64,000 bases of DNA. Origin: Pseudomonas orientalis. Its GTDB lineage: Bacteria > Pseudomonadota > Gammaproteobacteria > Pseudomonadales > Pseudomonadaceae. The notes under the pieces are model-generated. The model saw only the letters and a list, made by a program, of their open reading frames with translations, had not been told where the DNA came from and searched no databases. Numbering within the stretch: the first letter of the stretch is position 1; each line of letters begins with the position of its first letter. The translations under genes were made by a program, and so were the position numbers. This document shows, in pieces, positions 55,904 to 64,000 of this stretch. The stretch is taken from NCBI RefSeq assembly GCF_001439815.1, contig NZ_JYLM01000002.1, forward strand, positions 186,001-250,000, written 5' to 3'.

Positions 55904-56961
55904 CAGGCGTTCCTCGCGGCAAAGTCGATACGCGGGTCCACCAGGGTGTAACAGAGGTCACCGATGAGTTTTATCAAGAGGCCGAACAGGGTAAAGATAA
56001 ACAGCGAACCAAACACCACCGGGTAATCCCGCGACACGGCTGCCTCATAGCTCATGCGGCCCAGGCCATCGAGGGAGAAAATCACCTCGATCAGCAGCGA
56101 ACCGGCGAAGAACACGCTGATGAACGCCTGGGGAATCCCGGAAATCACCAGGAGCATCGCGTTGCGAAACACATGGCCGTAGAGCACGCGACGTTCGCTC
56201 AAGCCCTTGGCGCGCGCGGTCACTACGTACTGTCGGGTGATTTCGTTGAGGAACGAGTTCTTGGTGAGGATGGTCAAGGTGGCGAACCCGCCGATCACCA
56301 GCGCCGTGACCGGCAATACCAGGTGCCAGAAGTAGTCGGCGATCTTGCCCACGGTGCTCAGTTCTTCGAAATTCTCCGACACCAGACCGCGCACCGGGAA
56401 CCAGTTCAGCGAAGTGCCGCCGGCAAACACCACGATCAGGAACATCGCGAACAGGAACGCCGGCATGGCGTAGCCGATCACGATGGCGGTGCTGCTCCAT
56501 ACATCAAAGCTGCTGCCGTGGCGCACCGCCTTGCGTATCCCCAAGGGGATCGACACCAGGTAGGTAATCAAGGTGGCCCACAGGCCGAGGGAAATGGTGA
56601 CAGGCATTTTTTCCAGGATCAGGTCGATCACCGTCGCGCCGCGAAAAAAGCTGTTGCCGAAGTCCAGTCGGGCGTAGCTCTTGAGCATCAGCCACAGACG
56701 TTCCGGCGCAGGCTTGTCGAAGCCGTATTGTTTTTCGATGTCCTTGATCAGTTTCGGGTCCAGGCCGCGGCTGGCCCGCGAGCCGCTGATGCCTTCGCCG
56801 GCAGCGCCTGCCACGCCGCCGCCGCCAATGCCTTGCAGGTGGGCAATGGCTTGTTCGACCGGGCCGCCCGGCGCGGCCTGCACGATGACGAAATTGACCA
56901 GCAGGATGATCACCAGGGTCGGGATGATCAGCAGCAGGCGTCGCACGATATAGGCAAACAT
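55903..56961 (-). CDS. yejB: Peptide ABC transporter permease YejB
   Basis: 352 residues from ATG 56961 ([20 protein letters not shown]). DppB-type permease with the N-terminal helix, a loop containing [20 protein letters not shown], and the ATPase contact loop ([20 protein letters not shown]). The start shares its A with the yejA stop (TGATG). A longer in-frame start upstream overlaps yejA and is not used. Confidence 0.94.
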   Translation of the reverse strand: MFAYIVRRLLLIIPTLVIILLVNFVIVQAAPGGPVEQAIAHLQGIGGGGVAGAAGEGISGSRASRGLDPKLIKDIEKQYGFDKPAPERLWLMLKSYARLDFGNSFFRGATVIDLILEKMPVTISLGLWATLITYLVSIPLGIRKAVRHGSSFDVWSSTAIVIGYAMPAFLFAMFLIVVFAGGTSLNWFPVRGLVSENFEELSTVGKIADYFWHLVLPVTALVIGGFATLTILTKNSFLNEITRQYVVTARAKGLSERRVLYGHVFRNAMLLVISGIPQAFISVFFAGSLLIEVIFSLDGLGRMSYEAAVSRDYPVVFGSLFIFTLFGLLIKLIGDLCYTLVDPRIDFAARNA

Positions 56962-58820
56962 CAGCGCGCGCCCCCGCGTTTTTCCAGCTTGGCGCGCATC
57001 TGTTCGTTTGTCAGCGGCGTCGGGCTGACTTCCCACCAGGTTTCCAGGGCTTCATCGTTTTTCGCCTCGATGGCCGGGCGGCCGAAGCGGTTCCACCACG
57101 CCGCGGAAGTGCCGGGCGGGTAGTAGTTGGGAATCCACAGGTAGTTCCATTGCAGCACCCGGTCCAGCGCGTGGGCGTAGGTGAGCATCTGCGCCTGGGT
57201 ATCGGCCTTGACCAGGCCCTTGACCAGGCTGTCGACGGCCGGGTCCTGCAGCACCATGTAGTTGTTGGCTCCCGGATCGAACGCGGCGGCGGAACCGAAG
57301 AAGTTGTACAGCTCCATGCCCGGCGATGCCGTGACCGGAAAGCCGGTGACAATCATGTCGTAATCCCGTGCCATCAAGCGGTTGACGTATTGGGAGGCGT
57401 CGATGCGGCGGATATTCAAGGTGATACCGATTTGCGCCAGGTTGCGTTTGTACGGCAGCAGCAGACGCTCCACACCCGCCTGGGCATTGAGGAAGGTGAA
57501 CTCCAGCGGCTCGCCCTCGGCGTTGACCAGTTTGTCGCCGTCAGGCTTCCAGCCCGCCTGTTCCAGCAGGGCCAGGGCCTGCAACTGCTTGTCGCGGATC
57601 ACACCGCTGCCATCGGTGACGGGGGCCTTGAACACCTGGGTAAACACTTCATCGGGAATCTGCCCGCGCAGGGGTTCAAGGATCGCCAGTTCTTCCCGGG
57701 TCGGTAACTGGGTGGCGGCAAGCGGGCTGTTGGAGAAAAAGCTCTGCTGGCGGATGTACAGATTGCGCATCATCTGCCGGTTGGCCCATTCGAAATCCCA
57801 CAGCATGGCCAGGGCCTGGCGTACACGGCGGTCCCTGAACATCGGCTTTTGCACATTGAACACATAGCCCTGGGCCGGTTGCGGCATCTCCTTGGCCAGA
57901 TGTGCGCGCTGCAGGCGGCCATCGTCAAGGGCCGGGCCGTTATAGCCGATGGAGTAGCCGGTGGCGGAAAACTCCCGGTTGAAATCGTAGGCGCCGCCGC
58001 GCAGCACCTGGCGCGCCACTTCGGTGTCGCCGAAATACTCCAGGCTCAGGTGATCGAAGTTGTACAGGCCACGGCTGACCGGCAAATCCTTGCCCCACCA
58101 ATCGGGGTCGCGGGTAAAGGTGATGGTATTGCCGGAGTCGATCTTGCTGACCTTGTACGGGCCACTGCCCAGCGGCGCTTCATAGCCGCCGCCGTTGGCG
58201 AAGTCGCGGGTCTTCCACCAATGCTCGGGAAACACCGGCAGGGTGGCGATATCCAGGGGCAGGGTGCGGTTTTCATTGCTGGAAAAGTCGAAACGCACCT
58301 GACGCTCGCTTTCGGTTTCGACATGCTTGACGTCGGCAAACAGCGTGCGAAAGCGCAGGCTGCCTTGGGTCATCAATAAATCGAAGCTGTAACGCACGTC
58401 TTCGGCGGTGATCGGTGTGCCATCGGCAAAACGCGCCTTGGGATTGAGATAGAAACGCAGCGACAGCCCATCGTCGGCGCGCTCCATTTTTTGCGCAACC
58501 AGGCCGTAGACGGTGTAGGGCTCATCCAGGGATCGCTGGGCCAGGGGCGCATACAGCCAGCCATCCACCTGGGACACACCGATGCCTTTGTCGATATACG
58601 GCAAAACATGGTCAAAGCGCCCGATCTCCAGGGCGGAACGGCGCAGGCTGCCGCCTTTGGGCGCATCCGGGTTGGCATAGTCGAAATGGCTGAAGCCGTC
58701 GGGATATTTGGCCGGCTCGCCGTACACCGTGAGGGAGGCTTGTGGTGCGGCGATCACGGCGGTGCCGGTCATGAACAGGACCAGGGTGATGCTGAACAGT
58801 TTTGGAAAAGCCAATCGCAT
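56961..58820 (-). CDS. yejA: Peptide ABC transporter periplasmic binding protein YejA
   Basis: 619 residues with a signal peptide (about 1-24, ending AVIAAPQA). Extracellular solute-binding family 5 features: [60 protein letters not shown]. First gene of yejABEF, which imports oligopeptides and, in E. coli, microcin C. A hairpin 80 bases upstream separates it from the parvulin gene, so its promoter lies in about 58825-58898. Confidence 0.94.
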   Translation of the reverse strand: MRLAFPKLFSITLVLFMTGTAVIAAPQASLTVYGEPAKYPDGFSHFDYANPDAPKGGSLRRSALEIGRFDHVLPYIDKGIGVSQVDGWLYAPLAQRSLDEPYTVYGLVAQKMERADDGLSLRFYLNPKARFADGTPITAEDVRYSFDLLMTQGSLRFRTLFADVKHVETESERQVRFDFSSNENRTLPLDIATLPVFPEHWWKTRDFANGGGYEAPLGSGPYKVSKIDSGNTITFTRDPDWWGKDLPVSRGLYNFDHLSLEYFGDTEVARQVLRGGAYDFNREFSATGYSIGYNGPALDDGRLQRAHLAKEMPQPAQGYVFNVQKPMFRDRRVRQALAMLWDFEWANRQMMRNLYIRQQSFFSNSPLAATQLPTREELAILEPLRGQIPDEVFTQVFKAPVTDGSGVIRDKQLQALALLEQAGWKPDGDKLVNAEGEPLEFTFLNAQAGVERLLLPYKRNLAQIGITLNIRRIDASQYVNRLMARDYDMIVTGFPVTASPGMELYNFFGSAAAFDPGANNYMVLQDPAVDSLVKGLVKADTQAQMLTYAHALDRVLQWNYLWIPNYYPPGTSAAWWNRFGRPAIEAKNDEALETWWEVSPTPLTNEQMRAKLEKRGGAR

Positions 58821-58898
58821 TATCAGCCTTGAGCGCGGATGAACAAAAATAGAGAGCGGTACGTTAACGGCTTAAGCGTCGCCAGTCATCACATGCAC

Positions 58899-58924
58899 AA
58901 CGGCCCGCCAAATGGCGGGCCGTT
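58899..58924 (-). terminator. Strong hairpin between ppiC-type and yejA genes
   Basis: AACGGCCCGCCA and TGGCGGGCCGTT form a perfect 12-base stem with a two-base loop, 24 bases after the parvulin stop. The T-run is short, so efficiency is uncertain. It probably ends the parvulin transcript ahead of yejA. Confidence 0.7.
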
Positions 58925-58948
58925 GTTTACAGCATCAGCACGGACCGA

Positions 58949-59230
58949 TCAGTCCTGGCGGCTGGTGACTTCCAGCAGGTGATAACCGAACTGGGTTTTC
59001 ACCGGGCCTTGTACGGTATTGACCGGGGCGCTGAAGACGACGCTGTCGAATTCCTTGACCATCTGGCCCGGGCCGAACGAACCCAGGTCACCGCCTTGAC
59101 GGCTGGACGGGCAGCTGGAGTTGGCTTTGGCGACTTCTGCGAAATCAGCGCCGCCTTCGATCTGGGTCTTGAGTTCGTTGCACTTGTCTTCAGTGGAAAC
59201 GAGGATGTGGCGGGCGGTGGCTTTGGCCAT
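58949..59230 (-). CDS. ppiC: Single-domain parvulin peptidyl-prolyl isomerase (PpiC)
   Basis: 93 residues, only the parvulin domain (KATARHILVSTEDKCNELKT; ANSSCPSSRQGGDLGSFGPG; GPVKTQFGYHLLEVTSRQD). Cytoplasmic. AGGAG lies upstream of the ATG (read as TAAGGAGTTATTTCCC). Very similar to the product at 44221-44496; this copy looks closer to the E. coli PpiC type in length. Transcribed alone between two hairpin/intergenic regions. Confidence 0.93.
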   Translation of the reverse strand: MAKATARHILVSTEDKCNELKTQIEGGADFAEVAKANSSCPSSRQGGDLGSFGPGQMVKEFDSVVFSAPVNTVQGPVKTQFGYHLLEVTSRQD

Positions 59231-59344
59231 GGGAAATAACTCCTTAAGTGAAAAACGGTGAGCCTACCGGATTCAGGCGGTTATTTCCCGGCAAAGTTCC
59301 ACCGGCTTGCCTGACCGGGTGAGGAACGGCCTGGCATGCGCGAT

Positions 59345-59839
59345 TCAGGCCAGAACGATGTAGTCGTTCTGCTGGACGATGGGGGCGTGCGGGCCCTTGA
59401 CCAGATGGATATAGCGGCCGTCCACCAGGTCGATGGGCAGGCAGTCGTCGATGTCCATGACCGCGTCGGTGTGGGCCTGGGACCAGTGGCGCAACATCCG
59501 CTGCTTGCCCATGCTCATCGCTTCGCGCTTGTCGCGCGCGACCAGCAACAGGTAGTGATGGGCCTCGCCAAAGCTGTCGGCCTCATAACCGCCGAGGTTG
59601 ATGAAATACAAGTGCGGTGCATCGGCGTGCGGCGCCAGTTGGCTGAATTCGACCTTCCAGCCGTCGACACCATCGACCGCCATCCACGAATCGATGTGCA
59701 CGCCCTTGGGGCTGCCAAACCAGGCGTCGCGCAATTGCGGGTAGGTGGCTTGCAGCGTATCCGCCACGGCAAACGCCACATCGTGTACTTCGATCCGGGC
59801 CCTGGGATGCTTGCCCCCGAGCATGACAACAAACAGCAT
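59345..59839 (-). CDS. DUF1543 family protein
   Basis: 164 residues from ATG 59839 with AGGAA upstream. The N-terminal MLFVVMLGGKHPRARIEVHD, central HLYFINLGGYEADSFGEAHH and the following HHYLLLVARDKREAM match the DUF1543 family, whose function is unknown. An in-frame start nine codons further upstream is possible. No signal peptide or membrane helix. Divergent from the aldo/keto reductase gene. Confidence 0.88.
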   Translation of the reverse strand: MLFVVMLGGKHPRARIEVHDVAFAVADTLQATYPQLRDAWFGSPKGVHIDSWMAVDGVDGWKVEFSQLAPHADAPHLYFINLGGYEADSFGEAHHYLLLVARDKREAMSMGKQRMLRHWSQAHTDAVMDIDDCLPIDLVDGRYIHLVKGPHAPIVQQNDYIVLA

Positions 59840-59945
59840 TGCGAGTGATTCCTGGCGAATGAGCAAAGGCCAACCATACTGCGATTGAACCCTTTTGTCC
59901 GGTCAATGCCACACTGTTAATTCGCCAATTCATCAGGAGGTTGTC

Positions 59946-60767
59946 ATGCGCACCATCGATCTGGCCGGCGTTCCCGTCCCTGTCATCGGGCAGGGCACCT
60001 GGCGCATGGGCGAAGACCCGAACCGGCGCCGCGCCGAAGTTGGCGCATTGCAACTGGGCATCGACGAGGGCCTGACCCTGATCGACACCGCCGAAATGTA
60101 TGGCGAAGGCGGTGCGGAAGAGGTGGTCGGCGAGGCTATAAAGGGCAGGCGCGACCAGGTATTCCTGGTGAGCAAGGTCTATCCGCATAATGCCAGCCGC
60201 ACGGGCGTGCCCCGCGCTTGCGAAGCGAGCCTTCAGCGCCTGGGCACGGACTACATCGATCTGTACCTGCTGCACTGGCGCGGCCAGTACCCTCTTGAAG
60301 AAACGGTCGAAGCGTTCGAGCGTTTGCGCGAAGCGGGCAAGATCGGCCGTTGGGGTGTTTCCAATTTTGATGTGGCAGACCTGCAGGAACTGGCATCCCC
60401 CGTGTGTGCAACCAACCAGGTGCTCTACAACATTGAAGAGCGTGGCATTGAATTCGACCTGCTGCCGTGGTGGCAACAGCACCATTTGCCACTGATGGCT
60501 TACTGCCCTGTTGCCCAGGGCGGTGCGCTGTTGGCGAGCCCGACGCTCAAGCAGATCGCCCATCGTCATGAGGCCACTCCCGCGCAAGTCGCGCTCGCCT
60601 GGGTCTTGCGTCAGGACGGCGTGATCGCCATCCCCAAGGCCGTGACACCCGAACACATACGGCAAAACGCCGCCGCTGCGAAGCTGATATTGGACGAGCA
60701 TGACCTGGACGCGATTGATCGCGTGTTTGGCGCGCCCAAGCGCAAGCACCCGCTGGCGATGGTGTAA
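59946..60767 (+). CDS. Aldo/keto reductase
   Basis: 273 residues from ATG 59946, preceded by CAGGAGG. Aldo/keto reductase barrel with the tetrad visible as Asp and Tyr (TLIDTAEMYGEGGAEE), Lys (VFLVSKVYPHNASR) and His (YLLHWRGQYPLEE). C-terminal IPKAVTPEHIRQNAAAAKL is the NADPH-binding region. Intact, unlike the remnant at 21931-22215. Physiological substrate unknown. Confidence 0.92.
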   Translation: MRTIDLAGVPVPVIGQGTWRMGEDPNRRRAEVGALQLGIDEGLTLIDTAEMYGEGGAEEVVGEAIKGRRDQVFLVSKVYPHNASRTGVPRACEASLQRLGTDYIDLYLLHWRGQYPLEETVEAFERLREAGKIGRWGVSNFDVADLQELASPVCATNQVLYNIEERGIEFDLLPWWQQHHLPLMAYCPVAQGGALLASPTLKQIAHRHEATPAQVALAWVLRQDGVIAIPKAVTPEHIRQNAAAAKLILDEHDLDAIDRVFGAPKRKHPLAMV

Positions 60768-60771
60768 TGTC

Positions 60772-60806
60772 GGCAGGAACGGTGCCTTCCCTGGACCGTT
60801 CCCGCC
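60772..60806. terminator. Hairpin between convergent aldo/keto reductase and hcp genes
   Basis: GGAACGGT (60776-60783) pairs with ACCGTTCC (60795-60802), extendable by GGC/GCC across one mismatch. It lies between two converging stops and can serve both. No T-run. Confidence 0.55.
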
Positions 60807-60816
60807 TGCGCCGCAG

Positions 60817-61332
60817 TTAGCCGGCCACCGGACTGCGCCAGTCATCCGCGCCTGACGTGCCGGCTACTTCATGGGTCCAGACGATCTTGCGATAGCTGAA
60901 ATACACGTCCTCCAGATGGGTGAAATGGGCGTTGTCCGGGTCCTGGCAATTGGGCATGCGCGACTGGATGTCCACAATCGTCGCGCCTTCCAGCTCAACG
61001 GTGAAGTAGTGCTCCTGGGTGCCTGCCGATGAGGTACGAAACCATTCCAGCCGGCATGACACCTCTTCCCCCGAGGTCAATGCGCTGAAAAGCAGGGGCG
61101 AGGACTTGTCGAAAACCTTGCTGATCATCAGCGGTTTGTGCACGCGCTGGCCGGTGGGCTGGCCCGATTGCGGATCGCGGGGAATGATCACCTGGTGCGC
61201 AAACGCCTGCACCAGGATCTGATCCTCATGGCCTTCCTGATAAATGTTCCCTACCGAGTCCTGGGTGAATGTACCTGCGGTAATCAAACCTTGTTTGACG
61301 CCGGTGATGGAGAGGTACGCGGGTGTTGGCAT
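60817..61332 (-). CDS. hcp: Hcp-family type VI secretion tube protein
   Basis: 171 residues from ATG 61332 (MPTPAYLSITGVKQGLITAG). Typical Hcp: the early IYQEGHEDQILVQAFAHQVI, HKPLMISKVFDKSSPLLFSA, and the C-terminal SRMPNCQDPDNAHFTHLEDV then FSYRKIVWTHE. Hcp hexamers form the inner tube of the type VI apparatus and are secreted. Divergent from tssA across a 478-base AT-rich gap, so it is under separate control from the structural operon. Confidence 0.93.
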   Translation of the reverse strand: MPTPAYLSITGVKQGLITAGTFTQDSVGNIYQEGHEDQILVQAFAHQVIIPRDPQSGQPTGQRVHKPLMISKVFDKSSPLLFSALTSGEEVSCRLEWFRTSSAGTQEHYFTVELEGATIVDIQSRMPNCQDPDNAHFTHLEDVYFSYRKIVWTHEVAGTSGADDWRSPVAG

Positions 61333-61810
61333 GACGGGTGTCCTTGTCTGATTGAGTAGGTGTTCCCGAACGGCGAGGTTGCCGGGCGGGCAAATGCCTA
61401 TAACAAAAAGCGTGCCTGAAAGTGCGGGGGTCAATGAAATCAAGACGATAGAGTTGTAGGGTTTAATAGGTGGGAATGTAATGGTTTTTTTTGCAGTGTA
61501 TTTTGTATTTAAGTTGCACGTAAGTGCGCAGCTAATTGCTCATGGTGATAAATGAGTGATTAAGCGCATATGGGGAGGGTTGGAGGTTTTTTCAGTTTAT
61601 TAAGTGTGCAAAACATTGCGCAGGCTATGATTTTAGAGGCCTGTAGGAAATTCCTTAAGTCCCGATCTGCGGCTTGCTGGTTGTTTTTAGGGTGGCTAAG
61701 GTTCGTTCACTTCGTTGCGTTTTGAACGCAGGTCACGCGGAACTCTGGTACGTATTTTCTTGCGGTATCAAGTTTGCCTATTCAGCCTTATTAGTTGTGT
61801 GCGGCCCAAA
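61333..61810. promoter_or_regulatory. Long AT-rich divergent region, hcp / tssA operon
   Basis: 478 bases without a convincing gene. The part from about 61440 to 61680 is clearly AT-richer than the rest of the window (AATGGTTTTTTTTGCAGTGT; TTTTGTATTTAAGTTGCACG; TTCAGTTTATTAAGTGTGC) and should hold both promoters and perhaps a long tssA leader. Open frames here are short and have no coding look. I could not identify a sigma-54 site or a certain regulator motif. Confidence 0.55.
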
Positions 61811-63364
61811 ATGGTTCATTCAGAAAAGCTCTGCGCTTATTACCAGGAACTCGCACGTACCCCTTGTTCGCCAGGGAACTTCGCCGGCAACGACGTGCGT
61901 TTTTCGAGTGAGTTTGAAGCCGTGGAAGCCGAGGTCGCCAGGACACAATCGATACATGGCGCGAGCCTGCCGGATTGGCAGCAGGTCTGCGAAATCAGCG
62001 AGCGCCTGCTGCGTGAGCAATCCAAGGATCTGCGCGTCGCTGTGTGGCTCACCTGGGCACTGCATCAGCGTGATTCATTTGCCGGGTTGCTGGCCGGCCT
62101 GGTTTTGCTGGTTTATCTCTGTGAGCATCACTGGGTGCAGGTTTATCCCACCAAGCCACGCACCCGCGTTGCCGCGTTGGGTTGGCTGGTGGCGCGCCTT
62201 GACCCGCTCTTTTCGCAAAACCTGTCGCTTGTCGACCAGTTGCCCATATTCCGGGCGTTGCATGACCACCTCGTGCGCCTTGATGAGCTATTGAACGAGT
62301 ACCTGGGTGGCGACGCCCCGTTGTTGTTGCCGAGCCGGCGCCAACTGGCGCAGCGTCTGGCGCGCGCCACGCAAGGTGAAGTGAAGCCGGCGGGCATCGC
62401 GGGCGTCGTTGCCCAGGTCAGGCAGGCGAGCATGCGACCGCTCAAGCCTGAACCGTCCATCAGCAACGAAAAGGATGCCCACAAAGCGTTGCGCGCCTTA
62501 CAGGAGCAGGGCCATACGTTATGTACCTGGTGGTTGCGCCAGAATGCCACCGACCTGCGGGCCCTGCGTCTGGGACGCACTCTGGCCTGGCTGAGCCTCG
62601 TCAACTATCCCGATGCCAACAGTGAGGGGTTGACGGCATTGCGCCCGCTGGCTCCCGACAAGCTTAAACGTTACCAGGATCGTCTCAACCACGGCCATCA
62701 CGCCGAGCTGTTGCTTGAACTCGAGGCCAGTCTGGCGGGCGCATTGTTCTGGTTCGATGGGCTGCGCATGGTCTGGGAGTGCCTTGACGCCTTGCATGCG
62801 AGCCAGGCAATGGCCGAGCTGGAAATGAGTTTCGCGCTGTTATTGCAACGTTTGCCGAACCTGCCTGAATTGCGCTTCGACGACGGTACGCCGTTTGCGG
62901 CCCCGGCGACCTGTGAGTGGATCAGGCTCCACGTGATGTGCCATCTGCACAAACCCGAGCCTTTCAATGCTGTCGCCGATGTCGGCAGCGAACCTTGGGA
63001 AGCCGCCTTGCAGGCGGTCATGCCGAGTTTGCGCCAGGACGGGCTCAAGGCAGCAGTGGGCGTGCTCAAGCAAGGTTTGCAGAACGCGTGCGGTGAACGC
63101 GCATGTTTTCACTGGCGGCTGGCGCTGGCCAGGTTGTGTGTGGGGGCGGGCAAGCCGGACTTGGGCAGGATCCAGCTGGAACAGCTTGACCTCGAATTAC
63201 AGCGCGCGGGCCTGGATCGCTGGGAGCCGGAACTGGCCCTGCACGTCAGTCGGCTGTTGTACCGCTGCTATGACCTGTTGCCACAAAGCCATGCCGTGCG
63301 CGAAAGCAAGGACGCCACGCACCGCCGGTTGTGCCAGTTCGATCTGGAAGCGGTACTCGAATAA
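61811..63364 (+). CDS. tssA: Type VI secretion protein TssA (ImpA/VasJ type)
   Basis: 517 residues from ATG 61811 (MVHSEKLCAYYQELARTPCS); the frame opens earlier (61715) but without family similarity. N-terminal ImpA_N domain (about 15-120; DWQQVCEISERLLREQSKDL RVAVWLTWAL across residues 54-84), then a long helical middle and a VasJ-type C-terminal domain (about 260-510; LRLGRTLAWLSLVNYP; FHWRLALARLCVGAGKPDL). TssA primes and coordinates sheath/tube assembly. The gene is followed after 23 bases by tssB. Confidence 0.9.
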   Translation: MVHSEKLCAYYQELARTPCSPGNFAGNDVRFSSEFEAVEAEVARTQSIHGASLPDWQQVCEISERLLREQSKDLRVAVWLTWALHQRDSFAGLLAGLVLLVYLCEHHWVQVYPTKPRTRVAALGWLVARLDPLFSQNLSLVDQLPIFRALHDHLVRLDELLNEYLGGDAPLLLPSRRQLAQRLARATQGEVKPAGIAGVVAQVRQASMRPLKPEPSISNEKDAHKALRALQEQGHTLCTWWLRQNATDLRALRLGRTLAWLSLVNYPDANSEGLTALRPLAPDKLKRYQDRLNHGHHAELLLELEASLAGALFWFDGLRMVWECLDALHASQAMAELEMSFALLLQRLPNLPELRFDDGTPFAAPATCEWIRLHVMCHLHKPEPFNAVADVGSEPWEAALQAVMPSLRQDGLKAAVGVLKQGLQNACGERACFHWRLALARLCVGAGKPDLGRIQLEQLDLELQRAGLDRWEPELALHVSRLLYRCYDLLPQSHAVRESKDATHRRLCQFDLEAVLE

Positions 63365-63387
63365 AAATCATCAAAAGGAGAAACATC

Positions 63388-63897
63388 ATGGCCAAAGACG
63401 GTTCGGTAGCACCCAAGGAACGTATCAATATCACCTTCAAACCCGCCGTCGGCGGTGCTCAGGAGGAGGTCGAGCTGCCGTTGAAACTGTTGGTGCTGGG
63501 GGATTTTTCACAACGCGAGGACCCGCGCAAGCTTGAGGACCGCAAGCCTATCGGAATCGACAGGAGCAGCTTCGACGAGGTGCTGGCCAAACAGGCCCTG
63601 AACCTGACGTTGAGCGTGCCCAATCGCCTTCAGGAAGAAGCTGACGTTGAAGATCTGGCGATTCAGGTCCGTATCAACTCGATGAAGGATTTCAACCCCG
63701 CCAACCTGGTCGAGCAAATACCGCAGTTGCAAAAGCTGATGGTGCTGCGAGAGGCATTGGTAGCGCTCAAGGGGCCGCTGGGCAACACCCCGAGCTTTCG
63801 TAAAGCCATTGAGCAGGCGCTGGCCGACGACGACTCCCGTACTCGGGTGCTGGCCGAGTTGGGGCTGAGCAGCGCCGATGCCGAACCCATTCAGTAA
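63388..63897 (+). CDS. tssB: Type VI secretion contractile sheath small subunit TssB (VipA/ImpB)
   Basis: 169 residues from ATG 63388 with AAAGGAG upstream. Full match to the VipA family: APKERINITFKPAVGGAQEE, LKLLVLGDFSQREDPRKLED, IRINSMKDF-type segment VRINSMKDFNPANLVEQIPQ, and the C-terminal GNTPSFRKAIEQAL. Forms the contractile sheath with TssC, encoded 15 bases downstream. Confidence 0.95.
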   Translation: MAKDGSVAPKERINITFKPAVGGAQEEVELPLKLLVLGDFSQREDPRKLEDRKPIGIDRSSFDEVLAKQALNLTLSVPNRLQEEADVEDLAIQVRINSMKDFNPANLVEQIPQLQKLMVLREALVALKGPLGNTPSFRKAIEQALADDDSRTRVLAELGLSSADAEPIQ

Positions 63898-63912
63898 AAG
63901 GACACTGACACC

Positions 63913-64000
63913 ATGACGACTACCCAGTACACCCCGAAGCCCCTGCCAAAAGCCACCGCCGAGTGCAGCATTCTCGACAGCATCATTGCCCAGACGCTGC
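63913..64000 (+). CDS. tssC: Type VI secretion contractile sheath large subunit TssC (start only)
   Basis: Only the first 29 codons lie in the window (MTTTQYTPKPLPKATAECSI, then LDSIIAQTL). AAAGGACACTGACACC precedes the ATG. Position directly after tssB and the N-terminal sequence type make TssC (VipB/ImpC) the expected product; the rest is beyond the right edge. Confidence 0.85.
   Translation, partial: MTTTQYTPKPLPKATAECSILDSIIAQTL

Noticed and set aside
61674-62294. A 206-residue plus-strand frame overlapping the start of tssA
   Set aside because: Different frame from tssA, which has family motifs throughout; the alternative product has none.

Overview
The window looks like chromosomal DNA of a fluorescent Pseudomonas (P. 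fluorescens group). This is an inference from high GC, dense REP/REPIN palindromes of two families (GTGGGAGGGGGCTTGCCC and TGTAGGAGCGAGCTTGCTCG), and gene families and gene order typical of that genus (yejABEF, a 3-hydroxybutyrate locus with a sigma-54 activator, phytase next to a TonB receptor, a type VI secretion locus). I saw no rRNA, tRNA, CRISPR array, prophage or insertion-sequence transposase.

Layout. 1-6.2 kb: TonB-dependent receptor (cut by the left edge), beta-propeller phytase, and a dedicated ExbB-ExbD-TonB set, a self-contained phosphate-ester scavenging and uptake unit. 6.4-14.3 kb: a leftward six-gene sulfur cluster (cysteine dioxygenase, four-domain rhodanese, sulfonate-type binding protein, FMN monooxygenase, acyl-CoA-dehydrogenase-like flavoprotein, 2-hydroxyacid dehydrogenase) with a divergent LysR regulator. 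14.5-20.7 kb: MscS channel with a cyclic-nucleotide domain, AhpD-like protein, AraC regulator, MFS exporter and a siderophore receptor. 20.9-24.0 kb: LysR regulator, a remnant aldo/keto reductase with an apparent internal deletion, SDR, SRPBCC protein and a small P-loop kinase. 24.2-28.3 kb: a DapF-like epimerase that lacks one catalytic cysteine, an RsbQ-type hydrolase overlapping a PAS histidine kinase, and a TPM-domain membrane protein.

28.4-34.6 kb: NCS1 permease, divergent LysR, and an M20 deacylase/DUF1028/RidA/flavin monooxygenase operon. 35-37.2 kb: TerC-CBS membrane protein, thioredoxin-fold protein and a small secreted protein. 37.5-44.1 kb: polar amino acid ABC transporter, RidA, IclR regulator, D-threonine-aldolase-fold deaminase/dehydratase and a KDG-type sugar kinase, which together would make sense as an amino-sugar-acid (for example D-glucosaminate) catabolic unit. 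44.2-47.1 kb: parvulin and a hybrid sensor kinase. 47.2-53.2 kb: acetoacetyl-CoA synthetase, 3-hydroxybutyrate dehydrogenase, GntP-type permease and sigma-54 activator, with a readable -24/-12 promoter and an upstream palindrome. 53.3-58.8 kb: yejABEF peptide importer. 58.9-60.8 kb: second parvulin, DUF1543 protein, aldo/keto reductase. 60.8-64 kb: hcp and the start of a T6SS operon (tssA, tssB, start of tssC), cut by the right edge.

Most operons show tight translational coupling (ATGA or TGATG overlaps). Intergenic gaps are repeatedly occupied by REPINs, including one REPIN nested inside another and one that supplies the stop codon of yejF. The observations I rate highest are the RsbQ-like receptor hydrolase fused by gene overlap to a PAS histidine kinase, the cysteine-less DapF paralogue, the sulfur cluster with its alternating active/inactive four-domain rhodanese, and the sigma-54 promoter plus enhancer-like palindrome of the hydroxybutyrate operon.
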